Positions 1-7,683 of a stretch of 47,709 nt of DNA are shown here, in pieces. The position numbers were made by a program, and so were the translations under genes. Each line of letters begins with the position of its first letter. Positions within the stretch are counted from its first letter, which is position 1. The DNA is taken from NCBI GenBank assembly GCA_947305775.1, contig CAMZEN010000017.1:1-47709 (forward strand), read 5' to 3'. The stretch comes from an uncultured Verrucomicrobiota bacterium. GTDB lineage: Bacteria > Verrucomicrobiota > Kiritimatiellia > RFP12 > UBA1067. The notes under the pieces were generated by a model, which saw nothing but the letters and a program-made list of their open reading frames with translations, did no database searches and was not told the DNA's origin.

Positions 1-159
1 CTCCATCGTCCCCATGCCGGAGCCGAATCCAGCGGAAAGCTGCATGAGTTTGTCCACCGGCATGTCCAGCGTATCGGCGAAGGCTCGCACGACCGCCTGG
101 CAGCAGTTCATCTCGCGCTTCAGCTGCGCGGCGTATTCCTGTCTTTCATGTGTCGTCAT
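1..159 (-). CDS. C_GCAxxG_C_C family redox protein, 3' part cut by window edge
   Basis: The 53 visible N-terminal residues contain NCCQAVVRAF and then SAGFGSGMGTME, which matches the start of the C_GCAxxG_C_C family: small proteins with conserved cysteines, presumed redox-active or metal-binding, often near ferredoxins in anaerobes. The ATG at 159 is supported by an AAGGAG ribosome site 5-6 nt upstream. It follows hcp by 11 bp and is probably the last visible gene of the hcp operon. The family function is not established. The gene runs off the left end of the window. Confidence 0.8.
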   Translation of the reverse strand, partial: MTTHERQEYAAQLKREMNCCQAVVRAFADTLDMPVDKLMQLSAGFGSGMGTME

Positions 160-170
160 TTCAGCTCCTT

Positions 171-1754
171 TCAGCCAACGAGGAGTTTCATGTCGTCGTC
201 CACCGATCCGATGCCGGCGATGCCGAAGTTCTCGACGAGCACCTTGGCGACGTTCGAAGAGAGGAACGCCGGGAGGGTAGGGCCAAGATGGATGTTCTTC
301 ACGCCAAGGTAAAGGAGCGCCAGCAGGACGATGACGGCCTTCTGCTCGTACCATGCGATGTTGAAGGCGAGCGGCAGCTTGTTTATGTCGTCAAGGCCGA
401 AAACCTCCTTGAGCTTCAGTGCGATGAGCGCTAGCGAATACGAGTCGTTGCACTGTCCGGCATCGAGGACGCGCGGAATGCCGCCGATGTCGCCCAGATC
501 CAGCTTGTTGTACTTGTACTTTGCGCATCCCGCCGTGAGAATCACCACATCCTTCGGCAATGCCTTGGCGAACTCGGCATAGTAGTCGCGGGACTTGTGG
601 CGTCCATCGCAGCCCGCCATCACCACGAACTTCCTGATCGCACCCGACTTCACGGCCTCGACGACTTTCCCGGCAAGCGCGAACACCTGTTCGTGCGCGA
701 ACCCGCCCACGATCTTGCCGGATTCGATTCCCGTCGGCGGCGGACATTTCTTCGCCTGCTCGATGAGCGCGGAGAAGTCCTTTTGCTCGCCGTATTCTCC
801 GTCGATATGGCGGCATCCTGGGAATCCCGCCGCGCCGGTCGTCCAAAGCCTGTCCTTGTAGGATGCGGCAGGCGGCACGACGCAGTTCGTCGTCATCAGG
901 ATCGGGCCGTTGAACTTCTCGAACTCCTCCTTCTGCTTCCACCACGCGTTCCCGTAGTTGCCTGCGAAGTGCGGATACTTCTTGAAGGCCGGATAGTAGT
1001 GGGACGGAAGCATCTCAGAATGTGTATAGACATCGATGCCCGCCCCGGCCGTCTGCTCAAGCAGCATCTCAAGGTCTCGCAGATCGTGGCCTGAAATCAA
1101 AATGCCGGGATTCGCGCGAACGCCGATATCGACCTCCGTGATCTCTGGGTTGCCGTAGGCGGATGTGTTTGCCTTGTCGAGGAGCGCCATGCCCGCGACG
1201 CCGAACTTGCCGGTTTCAAGTGCAAGAGCGATGAGATCGTTTACCGAAAGCGAATCATCAAGCGTCGCCGCCAACGCGCGTTGGATGAACGCATCGACAT
1301 CCTCGTCATCCTGCATGAGCGCATTCGCGTGTTTTGAGTAGGCGGCAAGCCCCTTAAGACCGTAGGTAATCAACTCGCGCAAAGAGCGGATATCCTCGTC
1401 GGTGGTCGCGAGAACGCCGACCATATCCTTTGTGCTCTTTGTGTCCTTTGTGGCTAATTTGCTCCGCATGGTCTTCGTCTTGGCTATCGCGGCCTTGATT
1501 GCATCGGCGTCGAAATTCGCGTTCGTGATGGTGATGAAGAGATTGACCGTCACGAGGTGGTTGATATCCTTGTCGACCGGCTTGCCATCCTTACGCAACG
1601 CTGTCGTGACTTGCGAGAGACGCTTCGTCTCATAGACCAGTTCATCCTGCAACGCAGCGACGTCAGCCGTCTTGCCGCACACGCCGCATACCGTGCAGCC
1701 CTTGTTTCCTGCAGTCTCCTGGCATTGCCAGCAAAACATCTTCTGTTCGCTCAT
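171..1754 (-). CDS. hcp: Hydroxylamine reductase / hybrid-cluster protein Hcp
   Basis: This is a 527-residue Hcp. The family carries a hybrid Fe-S-O cluster and reduces hydroxylamine and nitric oxide in the cytoplasm under nitrosative stress. The N-terminal cubane ligands appear as C8-x2-C11-x8-C20-x5-C26, the spacing of the anaerobe (class I/III) type rather than the E. coli x2-x11-x6 type; C23 is an extra cysteine. Hybrid-cluster motifs follow in order: [61 protein letters not shown] and WYEQKAV. The ATG at 1754 is preferred over an in-frame TTG two codons upstream because AGGAG lies about 10 nt before it. It follows a small ferredoxin that could serve as electron donor, and the divergent Crp/Fnr gene is a likely HcpR-like regulator. 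Confidence 0.96.
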   Translation of the reverse strand: MSEQKMFCWQCQETAGNKGCTVCGVCGKTADVAALQDELVYETKRLSQVTTALRKDGKPVDKDINHLVTVNLFITITNANFDADAIKAAIAKTKTMRSKLATKDTKSTKDMVGVLATTDEDIRSLRELITYGLKGLAAYSKHANALMQDDEDVDAFIQRALAATLDDSLSVNDLIALALETGKFGVAGMALLDKANTSAYGNPEITEVDIGVRANPGILISGHDLRDLEMLLEQTAGAGIDVYTHSEMLPSHYYPAFKKYPHFAGNYGNAWWKQKEEFEKFNGPILMTTNCVVPPAASYKDRLWTTGAAGFPGCRHIDGEYGEQKDFSALIEQAKKCPPPTGIESGKIVGGFAHEQVFALAGKVVEAVKSGAIRKFVVMAGCDGRHKSRDYYAEFAKALPKDVVILTAGCAKYKYNKLDLGDIGGIPRVLDAGQCNDSYSLALIALKLKEVFGLDDINKLPLAFNIAWYEQKAVIVLLALLYLGVKNIHLGPTLPAFLSSNVAKVLVENFGIAGIGSVDDDMKLLVG

Positions 1755-1793
1755 TTTCAAATTCTCCTGTTTGAAGTGATGAAATTCTGCGCG

Positions 1794-1982
1794 TTATTCC
1801 GTTTCCCTTATTGCGGCCACGGGGCATCCCTCGATAGCCTGCTTTACCGACTCGCCGTTTGCATCGGTCGTGTCCGAGACGGCTTCCGCCTTGCCGTCCG
1901 CGTTCATTGCGAACACGTCAGGCGCGATGCTGGTGCAAAGGCCGCAGCCTATGCACAGTTCATGGTCAACATACGCTCTCAT
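1794..1982 (-). CDS. Small [4Fe-4S] ferredoxin
   Basis: A 62-residue ferredoxin with C10-x2-C13-x2-C16 and a distal C53-P, giving one [4Fe-4S] cluster as in the monocluster ferredoxins of Thermotoga type. The linker is acidic (DTTDANGES), as expected of a soluble electron carrier. A strong AAGGAG site precedes the ATG. It sits 39 bp upstream of hcp and 21 bp downstream of the cupin gene, so it is probably co-transcribed and may deliver electrons to Hcp; that pairing is inference. Confidence 0.93.
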   Translation of the reverse strand: MRAYVDHELCIGCGLCTSIAPDVFAMNADGKAEAVSDTTDANGESVKQAIEGCPVAAIRETE

Positions 1983-2003
1983 CTTGATTCTCCTTATCTT
2001 ATG

Positions 2004-2648
2004 TCAATCCAATGTCAGCAGCAAAGCCATCTTGAACGGCTTTTCGGCGCGGACCCAATGTGCGCCGTTCTTGGCGAACGCGAAGTTCTCCCCCGGCTTG
2101 ATGACGTGTTCCTTGCCCTCGTAGCCGATCACGCCCTCGCCATCAAGCGCGAAGATCAGCGCCTCGCCCGGTGCGGCGTGTTCGCTCAAACCCGTACCGG
2201 CGGCGAAACTCATAAGAACGAACTTCAACTTCGGCTCGTTGATGATGTCCTTGTTGACGATGCGCCCCTCCGCGTAGGGGAGAACGTCCTTGAGCGCGAA
2301 TGCCTCGCCTGGATTCAGTTTCATTTTGTGTTCCTTTCCTGTTTCGATTTCCGTATAGACTATGCCCGTCTCGGTCTTGACGCCTACCGGCTGGCCGACA
2401 GGCGTGACGAAAGCATCTCCCTTTGCGATATTTGCGTTCTTTGCGGCTAAAACCTCTCCCTCGCCGTCGATGACTATCCAGAGTTTATGGTAGTCGTATG
2501 TTTCGGAGCTGATGTCCGTCCCGGCCGAAAGGGAGAAATGGGAGATTCTACGCCCAGCGACTTCGGCAATGGCCTTCGAGACCGTGCAGCCGTCGACCGG
2601 CGCATTCTCCGCCGCTATCGAGAAAACCTCTCCTTTGCGTTCGTTCAT
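2004..2648 (-). CDS. Two-domain cupin protein
   Basis: A 214-residue protein with two cupin-like halves. The first runs roughly 15-105 (YDYHKLWIVIDGEGEV, then GDAFVTPVGQPVGV) and the second roughly 125-210 (LSEHAAPGEALIFALDGEG, then PGENFAFAKNGAHWVRA). The second half retains the EHxxxxE and H pattern used to bind a metal; the first has fewer candidate ligands. Substrate is not evident. The ATG at 2648 is chosen over one at 2669 because GAAGGAG lies 5 nt before it and the upstream choice would overlap the preceding gene. Its place between ferredoxin genes suggests a stress or redox role, which is inference. Confidence 0.85.
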   Translation of the reverse strand: MNERKGEVFSIAAENAPVDGCTVSKAIAEVAGRRISHFSLSAGTDISSETYDYHKLWIVIDGEGEVLAAKNANIAKGDAFVTPVGQPVGVKTETGIVYTEIETGKEHKMKLNPGEAFALKDVLPYAEGRIVNKDIINEPKLKFVLMSFAAGTGLSEHAAPGEALIFALDGEGVIGYEGKEHVIKPGENFAFAKNGAHWVRAEKPFKMALLLTLD

Positions 2649-2658
2649 GGCGTCTCCT

Positions 2659-3420
2659 TCACGAATCAATTACCTGCCCGTCGAGCGAGAGTGTGACGAC
2701 CTGCCAGGGGATGAACTTGCCGGATTCCTGCAACGCCTTCTTCGCGGCCATCTCAAGCCCGCCGCAGCACGGGACCTCCATGCGCACGATGGTGACGGAC
2801 TTGATGTCGTTCTCGCGCAAGATCTCCGTCAGCTTCTCCGAGTAGTCGACCGGATCGAGCTTGGGGCATCCGACAATCGTTACCTTGCCGCGCATGAACT
2901 CCTGATGGAAGTTCGCGTATGCGTAGGCCGTGCAGTCGGCGGCGATGAGCAGTTTCGCTCCCTGAAAGAACGGGGCCTTGACCGGCACCAGGCGAATCTG
3001 GCAGGGCCACTGGGATAGTTGAGAGTTTGGAGTTGTGAGTTGAGAGTTGTCTTGGCGGGTCGGAAGTGGCGCAGCGACACGGTTGAACTGGCGCATCGCC
3101 TTGCCGGGGCAACCGCCTGGTGGCGGCGTATGTCCCTCGGGATGCAGAGCCATTCCGCCGGACTTCATCTGTTCCTGCATCTTTGCAATCTTCCGCTCCT
3201 GCACGGCCTTTTCGTCGTATGCGGCGGCCTCGCGCTCGACGATTTTGATCGCACCGGCAGGACACTCCGGCAGGCAGTCGCCCATGCCGTCGCAGTAGTC
3301 GTCCTTGACGAGCTTCGCCTTTCCGTCCACCATCGCAATCGCGCCCTCGTGGCAGGCGTTCGCGCACAGCCCGCAGCCCGTGCATTTCGCCTCGTCTATC
3401 TCGACAATCTTTCTTTTCAT
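2659..3420 (-). CDS. Dicluster 4Fe-4S protein with C-terminal Fe-S/redox domain, first gene of hcp operon
   Basis: A 253-residue protein. Residues 1-62 form a bacterial 2[4Fe-4S] ferredoxin (CTGCGLCANACHEGA, then DYCDGMGDCLPECPAGA). After a charged helix and a linker, residues about 140-253 form a second domain with conserved-looking cysteines (ADCTAYAYANFHQEF, VGCPKLDP, EVPCCGGLE). Proteins of this layout are common next to hcp in anaerobes; their exact role is unknown to me. The linker at about residues 123-134 is encoded by a 7-bp tandem repeat and looks like an insertion. The start has an AGGAGG site. The promoter and a palindromic operator lie directly upstream, so this is the first gene of the operon. 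Confidence 0.88.
   Translation of the reverse strand: MKRKIVEIDEAKCTGCGLCANACHEGAIAMVDGKAKLVKDDYCDGMGDCLPECPAGAIKIVEREAAAYDEKAVQERKIAKMQEQMKSGGMALHPEGHTPPPGGCPGKAMRQFNRVAAPLPTRQDNSQLTTPNSQLSQWPCQIRLVPVKAPFFQGAKLLIAADCTAYAYANFHQEFMRGKVTIVGCPKLDPVDYSEKLTEILRENDIKSVTIVRMEVPCCGGLEMAAKKALQESGKFIPWQVVTLSLDGQVIDS
3018..3050. repeat. 7-bp-period tandem repeat inside a coding region
   Basis: On the plus strand the units are GTTGAGA, GTTTGGA, GTTGTGA, GTTGAGA and a partial GTTGT: 4.7 copies of a heptamer. On the coding (minus) strand it reads as Asn-Ser-Gln-Leu rich peptide (NSQLTTPNSQLS) in the linker between two domains of the ferredoxin protein. The reading frame is kept. Confidence 0.85.
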
Positions 3421-3456
3421 GGTTCTTTACCTCCTGTTCCCTTGTTGACGAGGTAT

Positions 3457-3507
3457 AGTATAGCATTTCGCATCCGCGAAATATGTTGTCCCTCCAACAT
3501 TGTTGGA
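3457..3507 (-). promoter_or_regulatory. hcp-operon promoter and Crp/Fnr-type operator
   Basis: On the minus strand a TATACT -10 box lies at 3457-3462 without a good -35, as expected of an activator-dependent promoter. An 18-bp dyad ATGTTG-N6-CAACAT spans 3483-3500; its centre (3491.5) is about 41.5 bp upstream of a start site predicted near 3450, the class II activator position of Crp/Fnr proteins. An overlapping 15-bp dyad TCCAACA-T-TGTTGGA spans 3493-3507. The divergent gene encodes a Crp/Fnr regulator, the obvious ligand. The start-site position is inferred, not measured. Confidence 0.65.
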
Positions 3508-3519
3508 TCGCCCCAAAAA

Positions 3520-3528
3520 TGATAAACT
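3520..3528 (+). promoter_or_regulatory. Extended -10 promoter of the Crp/Fnr gene, predicted leaderless
   Basis: TGA followed by TAAACT (3523-3528) lies 7 nt before the ATG at 3536, and there is no Shine-Dalgarno sequence. Transcription would start at or next to the ATG. Confidence 0.45.
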
Positions 3529-3535
3529 ATCTGCC

Positions 3536-4216
3536 ATGGAACCGAACAACACTTATCTCGCGGTGCAGGCGAAAAAATGCCCGGTCTTCGACGGAATCGG
3601 CATCGAGAGCCTGTCTGCCCTGTTTGCCTGCCTCGGCGTGAAGCGACGCCGCCTTGCAAAGGGAGATGCACTGATGAGATCTGGCGAGCGCGCCGACAAA
3701 ATTGGCATCCTGCTTTCTGGTGCGCTGTCGGTTTCGGCATACGACCTCGAAGGACGCCGCACCATCATCAAGCGGATAGGTCCGGCTGAAATAGTTGCCG
3801 CCGCGCAGTCTCTGTCCGGGGTGGGCATGATGAGCGTCGATGTTGAGGCGGACGAAGAAAGCGACGTTCTGCTCGTCAAGGCAGACCGCATCGTCTCGCC
3901 GTGCGAAAACGCCTGTGCATTTCACTCACGCCTTGTCAGGAACATCATGCGCACGCTCGCGGTGAAGACTCTTGAGCTGAACCGCAAGATCGAGATTCTA
4001 TCGCACCGTTCCACGCAAGATCGCCTGATGGCCTATCTGCGTTCCGTCGCACAGCAGAAAGGCACTGACGAATTCGACATTTCATTCGACCGCCAGCAGC
4101 TCGCGGACTACCTCTGCGTCGAGCGAAGCGCGCTTTCTGCGGAAATCAGCCGGCTGTCCAAGCTCGGCCTCATCACATCGCGGAAAAGCCACTTCACCCT
4201 GCGTCGCACCGTTTAA
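3536..4216 (+). CDS. Crp/Fnr family transcriptional regulator, probable HcpR-like
   Basis: A 226-residue regulator and the only plus-strand gene here. Residues about 15-130 form the cyclic-nucleotide-binding-type sensory barrel (GDALMRSGERADKIGILLSG), followed by a dimer helix (RNIMRTLAVKTLELNRKIEIL) and a C-terminal winged helix (DRQQLADYLCVERSALSAEI). It lacks the Cys cluster that gives Fnr its oxygen-sensing [4Fe-4S] centre. Regulators of this subfamily next to hcp often sense nitrosative stress through haem (HcpR); whether this one binds haem cannot be told. The ATG at 3536 is chosen because the family N-terminus starts there; an earlier in-frame start near 3500 would lie inside the operator. 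Confidence 0.85.
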   Translation: MEPNNTYLAVQAKKCPVFDGIGIESLSALFACLGVKRRRLAKGDALMRSGERADKIGILLSGALSVSAYDLEGRRTIIKRIGPAEIVAAAQSLSGVGMMSVDVEADEESDVLLVKADRIVSPCENACAFHSRLVRNIMRTLAVKTLELNRKIEILSHRSTQDRLMAYLRSVAQQKGTDEFDISFDRQQLADYLCVERSALSAEISRLSKLGLITSRKSHFTLRRTV

Positions 4217-4246
4217 TGGCCAGCCCGCGCGCGCCGCACAGCGGAG

Positions 4247-4732
4247 TCAGACGAGTTCTTTGTAGTACGGGCAGATATTGGCGAAGGAGCCGTCCTTCAT
4301 GCGAAAGCCGTGCGAAATGGTACCGAGCTGTGTGAAGCCAAGTCGCTCGTAAAGATGCCGCGCGTGTGCATTGCTTTCGACGACGGCGTTGAATTGGAGA
4401 ACTCCGAATCCGTGTTTCTTCGCCTGTGCAAGGCAGTCAAGGACGAGTTTCTCGCCGATGTGCCGCCCACGGAATTTCGAGCTGACGGCATAACTCGCGT
4501 TGCAGATGTGTCCGCAGCGTCCGACATTGTTCGGGTGGAGGATGTAGAGACCCACGACCTCCCCGCCTTCGTCCAGCGCGACGCCCGTGTATGTCTGCGC
4601 CGCGAAGAATTCCTTGCCGGTGTCGTGCGTCAACGGTTCCTCCTGCGGGAATGCATCGCCCGCCTCCACGATCTCGTTCCAGACGGCAATCATGCCGTCG
4701 ATGTCATTCTCTTCGTATTTTCGGATTGTCAT
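4247..4732 (-). CDS. GNAT family N-acetyltransferase
   Basis: A 161-residue GNAT protein, the usual single-domain length. The acetyl-CoA loop is visible as KFRGRHIGEKLVLDCL, preceded by the beta-4 strand (NASYAVSSK) and followed by FNAVVESNAHARHLYERLGF, typical of phosphinothricin/ribosomal-type acetyltransferases. The acceptor substrate cannot be assigned. It lies 5 bp after the TIGR04076 gene and is probably co-transcribed with it. Confidence 0.9.
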   Translation of the reverse strand: MTIRKYEENDIDGMIAVWNEIVEAGDAFPQEEPLTHDTGKEFFAAQTYTGVALDEGGEVVGLYILHPNNVGRCGHICNASYAVSSKFRGRHIGEKLVLDCLAQAKKHGFGVLQFNAVVESNAHARHLYERLGFTQLGTISHGFRMKDGSFANICPYYKELV

Positions 4733-4737
4733 TTGCT

Positions 4738-5073
4738 TCAGCCCCTGCCGAGAAACGGCCCCGCCTGTTCGGCTGTGGCCTCCAACTTGAAATACACCGG
4801 CCTCAGTCCGTCATTGCAGCAGGTGATGACCTTGCCCGGCTCCTTCATCCATCCGCCTCCGTAGAACTCGCGCACCCCGCAGGCGAGGGCGAACACGTAC
4901 TGGTTGATCGTGCGCCATGCGGCGTCGCACATTCCCTTGGGACATGTGTTCGTCGCGTAGAACACCTGCCCCGGCTTGAGCACCGGGCAGGGTTCCAGAT
5001 TCGGCACGGCGTATTCGTCTGCCAGATCCTTCTTGAGCGATGTCTCAAGCACTGTAATTTTTACGACTGTCAT
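4738..5073 (-). CDS. TIGR04076 family protein
   Basis: A 111-residue protein matching the TIGR04076 pattern: VKITVLETSLKKDLADEY, then PCPVLKPGQVFY, CDAAWRTINQYVFALA and a CCNDGLRPVYFKLE end. The family is small, cytosolic, Cys-containing and of unknown function, mostly from anaerobes. The ATG at 5073 is preferred over two upstream in-frame ATGs because GGAGG lies 5 nt before it. The 164 bp upstream holds no gene I can support. Confidence 0.85.
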   Translation of the reverse strand: MTVVKITVLETSLKKDLADEYAVPNLEPCPVLKPGQVFYATNTCPKGMCDAAWRTINQYVFALACGVREFYGGGWMKEPGKVITCCNDGLRPVYFKLEATAEQAGPFLGRG

Positions 5074-5237
5074 AGATTCCTCCATTCTCAATTTCTCGAC
5101 AAAACCTTCAATTTGCCAATATTCCACTTGACGCTGGTGTTTTCTGGGTGGGTTTCCGGGTGTATTTCTTGGCGACCTTTTGTGCCATCTTTTGCCCCAG
5201 TCTCACGAAAACAGTCTTTGTATACTCCACCTGTAAT

Positions 5238-6194
5238 TCAGGTTAAATTGCTTTTGCCACCATTACATTTCGAACATAGTGTCTGCAGGTTCTCAAAGAC
5301 TGTTTCCCCTCCTTTTGACCAAGGGAAGATGTGATCTACATGTAATTCGACGCCCGGATCTTTTGCCGGAGACGCGCCGCAACTACAGCACCTAAACTGG
5401 TCCCGTTGTAAAACCTTGAACCGTAATCGTAGATTCGGCTCTCTTGGCGTCTTATGTTTTTTCGTATCGTCTGCTGCCACGTTCTGAACAATCAATGCCG
5501 ATTTTGGCAATGATGGATTTATTGGAATTTCTGTGACTGAAGGCTCTTTTTCGTCGGCTGCGGGTTCTTGTTCATCTTCTTTATTGACATATTTTATGAA
5601 AGCGATTAATGCATTCCTCCAACCGCCAAAGTGGCGGGTAAATGTATTTAACGAATAAATTGATTCGCCATTCCTAATATCTGTTGCCGTTGGCTGTCTC
5701 CCCAGCTTTGTCCAAAGCCTTTCTATTTCTTCTAATATTTTCGCGTTGTCAATTTTTCGCGAAGAAAATCGCTTATCTGGTTGTAGCCCCGCATAACTTA
5801 GGGCTTTATTCCATGTTCCAAAACGCCTGAAATAGGTGCATGGCGACCATGTCCCATGTTCTTGATAAGTTTTACTAGAAAATGAAACCTCCCCAATAAT
5901 TTGGGACACTCTAAGCAAATCACTTATTAATTGTTCATCGGTAACATGTGTATAATGATGTGAACCTTTTGAAGCGGACTGTTGCTGAGCATTAACTCGT
6001 AATCCGCAAGCACGCAATACATTAATCCATCCCCCAAAGTGACGTAAAAATGTATTTTCCCCATATTTCCCATGTCTTCTGTATTCTGTCCGTGTAAGCG
6101 TATCTTTACCGTAAATCATTTTAACCCTTAGCACATCATTTATCAACTCCTCATTTGATACGTTTCTGTGATAATCCTTTAATTCAAAACGCAT
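5238..6194 (-). CDS. HNH endonuclease with three N-terminal DNA-binding (HNH_repeat) units
   Basis: A 318-residue protein. Three related units of about 55 residues (about 13-67, 82-138, 147-205) share an ELINDVLRV... FLRHFGGWINVLRACGL pattern, the homing-endonuclease-associated repeat. A charged linker follows, then a C-terminal HNH nuclease (about 250-318) with zinc pairs CSCG and CSKC, the HVDHI core and an ENLQTLCSKCNGGKSN finish. The nuclease looks intact. The gene is clearly more AT-rich than its neighbours and uses A/T-ending codons, a sign of transfer. AGAGGTG precedes the ATG. It could be a homing or selfish endonuclease; I see no intron or intein boundary. Confidence 0.88.
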   Translation of the reverse strand: MRFELKDYHRNVSNEELINDVLRVKMIYGKDTLTRTEYRRHGKYGENTFLRHFGGWINVLRACGLRVNAQQQSASKGSHHYTHVTDEQLISDLLRVSQIIGEVSFSSKTYQEHGTWSPCTYFRRFGTWNKALSYAGLQPDKRFSSRKIDNAKILEEIERLWTKLGRQPTATDIRNGESIYSLNTFTRHFGGWRNALIAFIKYVNKEDEQEPAADEKEPSVTEIPINPSLPKSALIVQNVAADDTKKHKTPREPNLRLRFKVLQRDQFRCCSCGASPAKDPGVELHVDHIFPWSKGGETVFENLQTLCSKCNGGKSNLT

Positions 6195-6227
6195 AGTACA
6201 CCTCTTTTTTGTCCATCACGAGTACGA

Positions 6228-6419
6228 CTATTTCAGAAACTTTCTTCCATCGACCTCTGACAAGATGCGCATTTGCTGTATGGCGATTTCATTCAGTTTC
6301 TTCAACCGCTGGGGTTGCTCGGCCATCGACAAAAGGGGGACGAAATCGACCCCTTTAAAGTCGGGGTTGTGCAATTTCTCCAAGAGTCCGAGAAAAGAAA
6401 TCGTCGCTCGGCTTCGCAT
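6228..6419 (-). pseudogene. KilA-N domain protein remnant with internal deletion
   Basis: A 63-codon open frame starts with RSRATISFLGLLEKLHNPDF, which resembles the core of phage KilA-N DNA-binding domains. It then jumps after KGVDF to SMAEQPQRLKKLNEIAIQQM, which resembles the C-terminal end of full-length KilA-N proteins. The intervening domain (probably well over 100 residues) and the N-terminus are missing, so this is read as a decayed gene. It starts 5 bp after the flavin reductase stop. The match is from memory of the family. Confidence 0.5.
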
Positions 6420-6423
6420 CCCA

Positions 6424-7005
6424 TCACGCCTTTTTGAATACGAGCCCACATTTGAAAGCGTCGGCGGTCTTTGAGCCGACGGAGAGATAGCGCCAATTCT
6501 CCTCGTCATAGATAATTGGATTGAGCTTGGCAAGATCATATTTGCCGCGCTCGTCGAGGATGTCCTCGTCGGCCTGGATGTTCACGACCTCGCCCGTGAT
6601 CTGCGTGTGGCTGCCGATGGTGACTACGTTCACGACTTTGCACTCGATGGACAGCTTAAGCTCGTTGATGATCGGGGCGTTGACCTTTTCGGCCTTTGTG
6701 GCCGTCCAACCGACCTCGGCGATCTTGTCGTGTTCGTATCCCGACGCCATGCCGATCCAGTCTGTCTCCGCCGCCTGCTCGATGCTCGGATAACCGATGG
6801 TGAACGCGCCGGAGCGTAGGATGCTTTTCAGCGTCTTGCGTTTCGCCGTCGCGTTGATCGCGATGGTGAGGCACGGCGGTTTGTGGCTCGTCGGCGTGTA
6901 GAACGCGAGCGTGCAGGCGTCCGCCTTGCCGTTTTCGTCATACGCCGCCGCAATGATCGCGGGGGTTGGCGAAACAACCGCCCGCAGCTTGAGCGATTTC
7001 TTCAT
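6424..7005 (-). CDS. Flavin reductase / flavoredoxin family protein
   Basis: A 193-residue FMN-binding split-barrel protein of the flavin reductase-like family (SPTPAIIAAAYDENG, FYTPTSHKPPCLTIAI, SGAFTIGYPS, then GSHTQITGEVV). Such proteins bind FMN and pass electrons between NAD(P)H or ferredoxin and flavin acceptors in the cytoplasm. Length is normal for flavoredoxins. It lies 18 bp after a flavodoxin-like reductase and is likely co-transcribed. Only a weak ribosome site (GGATG) is seen. Downstream sit the KilA-N remnant and HNH gene, so this operon end was probably a point of insertion. Confidence 0.88.
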   Translation of the reverse strand: MKKSLKLRAVVSPTPAIIAAAYDENGKADACTLAFYTPTSHKPPCLTIAINATAKRKTLKSILRSGAFTIGYPSIEQAAETDWIGMASGYEHDKIAEVGWTATKAEKVNAPIINELKLSIECKVVNVVTIGSHTQITGEVVNIQADEDILDERGKYDLAKLNPIIYDEENWRYLSVGSKTADAFKCGLVFKKA

Positions 7006-7023
7006 ATTGCATCCGTCACGTGT

Positions 7024-7578
7024 TTATATCCTCTTGCCGAGATCGAAGGCCGCCTTCATGAACTTCGTCTTCTTCACGGTACCGGGCTCGTAGACGCCTC
7101 CTGCCTTGAGAAAGCCCTTGATCTTCGCGCCTTCGAAGCAGTCGACAAAGCCCTGAAGCGGTGCCTTCACAATATCCCAGTCCATGTTCTCCGCCATCGT
7201 CGCGACGAGATAGTACGGTTTGCCGTTCGGCTCGGGCCACTTCGCGACGCAGCGGTCGAAGAGCGCCTTGAGCTGGCCGGCGATCGAGAAGTAGTAGACG
7301 GGCGTGCCGAACACGACGGCGTCCGCCTTGCATATCTTCTCGACGATTGCGTTGGCGTCGTCCTTGATGACGCACTTCCCGAGCTTCTGGCACGCATAGC
7401 AGCCGGTGCAGAACCCGATCTTCTTGTCCTTGAGCCGGATGACCTCGGCCTTGTTGCCCGCGGCTTTCACGCCCTTGGCGACCTCCTGGCAGAGCGCATG
7501 GGAGTTGGAGTTCGGACGGAACGACGCCGAGATGATCAGCACGTTCTTGGTTTTCTTAATTGTCTTCTTGGTGGACAT
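7024..7578 (-). CDS. Flavodoxin-like NAD(P)H-dependent oxidoreductase
   Basis: A 184-residue protein of the NADPH-dependent FMN reductase / flavodoxin fold family. The FMN phosphate loop is SASFRPNSNSHAL, followed by the Cys pair GFCTGCYACQKLGKC and the second FMN loop GTPVYYFSIAGQLKALFDR. The Cys motif is common in iron-sulfur-flavoprotein-like reductases of anaerobes, although the full ISF cluster spacing is not obvious. The ATG at 7578 has GGAG upstream; an earlier in-frame start lacks support. It is paired with the flavoredoxin downstream. Confidence 0.9.
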   Translation of the reverse strand: MSTKKTIKKTKNVLIISASFRPNSNSHALCQEVAKGVKAAGNKAEVIRLKDKKIGFCTGCYACQKLGKCVIKDDANAIVEKICKADAVVFGTPVYYFSIAGQLKALFDRCVAKWPEPNGKPYYLVATMAENMDWDIVKAPLQGFVDCFEGAKIKGFLKAGGVYEPGTVKKTKFMKAAFDLGKRI

Positions 7579-7683
7579 TGCTAACTCTCCGTTGTGTCTT
7601 GGACTTGGTGCGCTACCGCGCATTGCTCTGATATTGTATCATTTCCTTGACACGCAGGGGAACTTTAGCTCCGCGAGGCCGTA

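Noticed and set aside
5238..6194. IscB/HEARO-type RNA-guided nuclease
   Set aside because: The protein has no RuvC segments or bridge helix. Its HNH domain is C-terminal after DNA-binding repeats.
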